This document shows positions 4,773 to 6,660 of a DNA stretch of 6,660 bases, piece after piece. Source of the DNA: an uncultured Mordavella sp. (GTDB taxonomy: Bacteria; Bacillota; Clostridia; Lachnospirales; Lachnospiraceae); the NCBI GenBank assembly GCA_902406105.1, contig CABPCP010000098.1:1-6660 (forward strand). Reading direction: 5' to 3'. The stretch's first letter is position 1. Each line of letters opens with the position of its first letter. The position numbers and the translations under genes are program-made. Under the pieces are notes generated by a model. It ran no database searches and was not told where the DNA came from. It saw only the letters and a program-made list of their open reading frames with translations.

Positions 4773-6578
4773 ATGGATTCAAAATCAAATATCCGCCGGC
4801 GGCTTGCCGCTTTGCGACAGGCTATGGCGGAACAAAACTTATCTGCTTACTATATCGCTACGGAAGATGAGCATCTCTCCGAATATATAAGCGACCACTT
4901 TAAATTTCGCGCCTGGCTCTCTGGCTTTACCGGATCTGCCGGCACTCTGATCGTTCTTCTTGACCAGGCGGCGCTTTGGACTGATGGACGTTATTTTCTC
5001 CAAGCAGAAGAACAACTGGAAGGCACCGGCATCCAGCTTATGAAGCAGCAGATTCCCGGCGTTCCTTCCATTACCGAATTTTTGATCAGCCACCTCCATA
5101 TGGGCCAGAGCGTAGGCGTGGATGGCCGCACCATTTCCGCCAAGGCGGGGAGGGACCTAAGCGAAGCACTGGGGAAAAACGGCATCCGGCTGGAGGCAGA
5201 CGCAGATCTGGCAGAAACTGTCTGGAAAGACCGTCCGCCTCTTTCTCCTAAGAAAGTCTGGCTCTATCCAAAGACCTATGCCGGCAGGTCCGCTTCTGCT
5301 AAATTAGCGGACCTGCGGAAGAAATTAAAAGAACTCCAGGCAGATGCCCATGTGATCTGCGCTCTGGATGAAATTGCCTGGCTCCTCAACTTACGCGGCC
5401 AGGATGTGGACTATAATCCCGTTTTCCTTTCCTACATGGTTCTTACCCCGGCTTCCCTCCATCTCTTCCTGCATCGGGAATGCCTTACCTCAGAAGCGGA
5501 AGACAGCCTTATGGAACTGGACGTTATCTTGCATCCTTATCGTGAAATCTATGATTTCGCGAAACAGGAACTTAGCGGAAAACGCATCCTTCTTTCCCCC
5601 AGCCGGACTAATTACCATCTGACCCGCCTCCTGGAAGACTCCGGCGCCCGGCTTGCCGCCGCCTCCGATCCGACCGTCTTTTTGAAATCTGTTAAAAATG
5701 AAACGGAGATAGCTTCTACAAAGCAGGCCCACATCAAAGACGGCTTAGTCATGGTGCGATTTATGAAGTGGCTGAAAGAAAACGTGCGGGAAGGAGGCCT
5801 TACTGAAGCCTCCGCCGCCGCTTACTTGGATCAGCTCAGACAGAACACCCCCGGCAGTCTGGGCCTTAGCTTTGAGACCATTGCCGGCTATGGCCCCCAC
5901 GGCGCCATCGTCCATTACGCTGTCTCTCCTGATACAGACGTTTCTCTGGAACCTCATGGACTTTTCCTAGTAGACTCCGGCGGTCACTACCTGGAAGGGA
6001 CCACAGACATCACCCGCACTTTTGCCTTGGGACCGCTGACTCCGGAAGAGAAAAAGCATTTCACTCTGGTCCTTCGCTGTATGCTGAACCTGATGTACGC
6101 GGTCTTCCCGGAAAATGTGTGCTGCCATAACTTGGACACGCTGGCCCGCGCCCCACTTTGGGAACACGGACTGGATTTTCTCCATGGAACCGGACATGGG
6201 GTGGGACACCTCCTCAACGTCCATGAAGGTCCAAACAATATTAACTGGAAGCTTAGACCCGGCTCTTCCCCTGTTCCCCTGGTCCCCGGAATGATCACCA
6301 CCGATGAACCAGGTGTCTATATCGAAGGAAAATACGGCATCCGCCTGGAAAATGAACTTCTCTGCCAGGAAAAAGAGACTACCTCTTATGGACGTTTCTT
6401 CCAATTTGAGTCCCTGACTCTGGCTCCCATTGATCTGGATGCGCTGGATGTGTCTCTCCTGTCTGCGCCGGACCGGGCCCGCCTGAACCAGTATCATCAA
6501 AATGTGTTTGAAACCCTTTCGCCGGGGCTTTCTCCCGGAGAAAGAGACTGGCTGGCGTATTATACCAGGAAAATCTGA
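4773..6578 (+). CDS. pepP: Xaa-Pro aminopeptidase (aminopeptidase P), three-domain M24B type
   Basis: This 601-residue metallopeptidase would remove N-terminal residues that precede proline, helping the cell recycle proline-rich peptides. The layout is that of long aminopeptidase P: a creatinase-like N-domain (about 7-150), a second creatinase-like domain (about 158-310), the pita-bread catalytic domain (about 315-535), and the M24 C-terminal extension (about 540-601, with FFQFESLTLAPID and LNQYH). All five dinuclear metal ligands are visible: Asp401 (LVDSGG), Asp412 (TTDITR), His475 (HGTGHGVGH), Glu512 (TDEPGVY) and Glu526 (IRLENE). Catalytic His381 (AIVHYAVSP) and His484 are also present. 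The spacings 20, 11, 63, 37 and 14 are close to those of human XPNPEP1. There is no signal peptide, so it is cytoplasmic. The start is supported by AAAGGGGA at 4757-4764, eight bases before the ATG. The gene follows the alpha-galactosidase gene by 51 bp with no terminator and no convincing promoter, so co-transcription is likely. An 11-bp inverted repeat lies in the coding sequence at 5284-5316. Confidence 0.95.
   Translation: MDSKSNIRRRLAALRQAMAEQNLSAYYIATEDEHLSEYISDHFKFRAWLSGFTGSAGTLIVLLDQAALWTDGRYFLQAEEQLEGTGIQLMKQQIPGVPSITEFLISHLHMGQSVGVDGRTISAKAGRDLSEALGKNGIRLEADADLAETVWKDRPPLSPKKVWLYPKTYAGRSASAKLADLRKKLKELQADAHVICALDEIAWLLNLRGQDVDYNPVFLSYMVLTPASLHLFLHRECLTSEAEDSLMELDVILHPYREIYDFAKQELSGKRILLSPSRTNYHLTRLLEDSGARLAAASDPTVFLKSVKNETEIASTKQAHIKDGLVMVRFMKWLKENVREGGLTEASAAAYLDQLRQNTPGSLGLSFETIAGYGPHGAIVHYAVSPDTDVSLEPHGLFLVDSGGHYLEGTTDITRTFALGPLTPEEKKHFTLVLRCMLNLMYAVFPENVCCHNLDTLARAPLWEHGLDFLHGTGHGVGHLLNVHEGPNNINWKLRPGSSPVPLVPGMITTDEPGVYIEGKYGIRLENELLCQEKETTSYGRFFQFESLTLAPIDLDALDVSLLSAPDRARLNQYHQNVFETLSPGLSPGERDWLAYYTRKI
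5284..5316 (+). repeat. 11-bp perfect inverted repeat inside the aminopeptidase gene
   Basis: GCAGGTCCGCT (5284-5294) pairs perfectly with AGCGGACCTGC (5306-5316) around an 11-base loop. In the mRNA it could form a stable GC-rich stem within codons for about residues 171-182, just after the start of the second domain. It may be chance or a translational pause site. No T-run follows, so it is not an intrinsic terminator. Confidence 0.6.
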
Positions 6579-6601
6579 TCTCCTTGTCCTCCGCAGACTG
6601 C

Positions 6602-6658
6602 CAAAAGGAGCTGTCGCATCAATGATTAGGAAATCATAGGTGCGGCAGCATCTTTTTG
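6602..6658 (+). terminator. Rho-independent terminator after the aminopeptidase gene
   Basis: Positions 6610-6627 pair with 6632-6649 (two G-T wobbles, one A/A mismatch) around the loop AGGA. The pairing continues outward, 6602-6609 with 6651-6658, past one bulged A at 6650. The downstream arm ends in TCTTTTT, the U-run expected of an intrinsic terminator. It begins 24 bases after the aminopeptidase stop codon and would end the alpha-galactosidase/aminopeptidase transcript. The opposite strand also has a short T-run (CCTTTT), so it may act in both directions. Confidence 0.82.
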
Positions 6659-6660
6659 CC

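Noticed and set aside
6528..6544. Short palindrome CTTTCTCC/GGAGAAAG near the end of the aminopeptidase gene
   Set aside because: The loop is only one base, it lies in coding sequence with no T-run after it, and a much better terminator follows at 6602-6658.

Overview
The window looks like a chromosomal piece of a Gram-positive anaerobe of the Clostridia, most likely a gut Lachnospiraceae. Base composition is near balanced. Shine-Dalgarno sites are strong (AAGGAGG, GGGAGG, AAGGAG), promoters are sigma-A-like, and the alpha-galactosidase and the long Xaa-Pro aminopeptidase are of types common in that group. The genus is inferred, not shown. Four protein-coding genes account for nearly all of the sequence. 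I see no tRNA, rRNA, CRISPR array, transposase gene, phage gene or recombinase.

Left half (1-2380) is a metal-responsive module. A 91-residue CsoR/RcnR-family repressor (67-342, +) converges on a 627-residue P1B-type metal-efflux ATPase (399-2282, -). The two genes do not share a promoter, but they share an operator. One 16-bp ATACCC-type site lies just upstream of the repressor gene. Two copies in opposite orientation form a 23-bp-arm perfect inverted repeat upstream of the ATPase gene. That repeat contains a perfect-consensus promoter (TTGACA, 18 bp, TATAAT) firing toward the ATPase. The simplest reading is that the repressor, when metal-free, shuts off both its own gene and the pump, and metal releases both. 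The metal is uncertain. The repressor has the Cys-His-Cys ligand triad of copper CsoR but appears to lack its second-shell Tyr and Glu. The pump has CPC but lacks the other copper (Tyr/Met) and zinc (Lys/Asp) signature residues, carrying HNAGS in the last helix, and it has no N-terminal metal-binding domain.

Between the two converging genes (343-420) lies a G-rich repeat and hairpin element. One arm of its hairpin is also the last codons of the ATPase.

Right half (2381-6660) is a probable two-gene transcription unit on the + strand. It holds a GH36 alpha-galactosidase (2493-4721) and, 51 bp downstream with no visible terminator between, a three-domain M24B Xaa-Pro aminopeptidase (4773-6578), followed by a strong terminator hairpin (6602-6658). 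Both enzymes look cytoplasmic and intact. They act on imported galacto-oligosaccharides and on proline-containing peptides, so the pairing is nutritional rather than a single pathway. No clearly new system is present. The points most worth a second look are the operator-promoter palindrome, the unassigned metal specificity, and the repeat element that has become part of the ATPase gene end.
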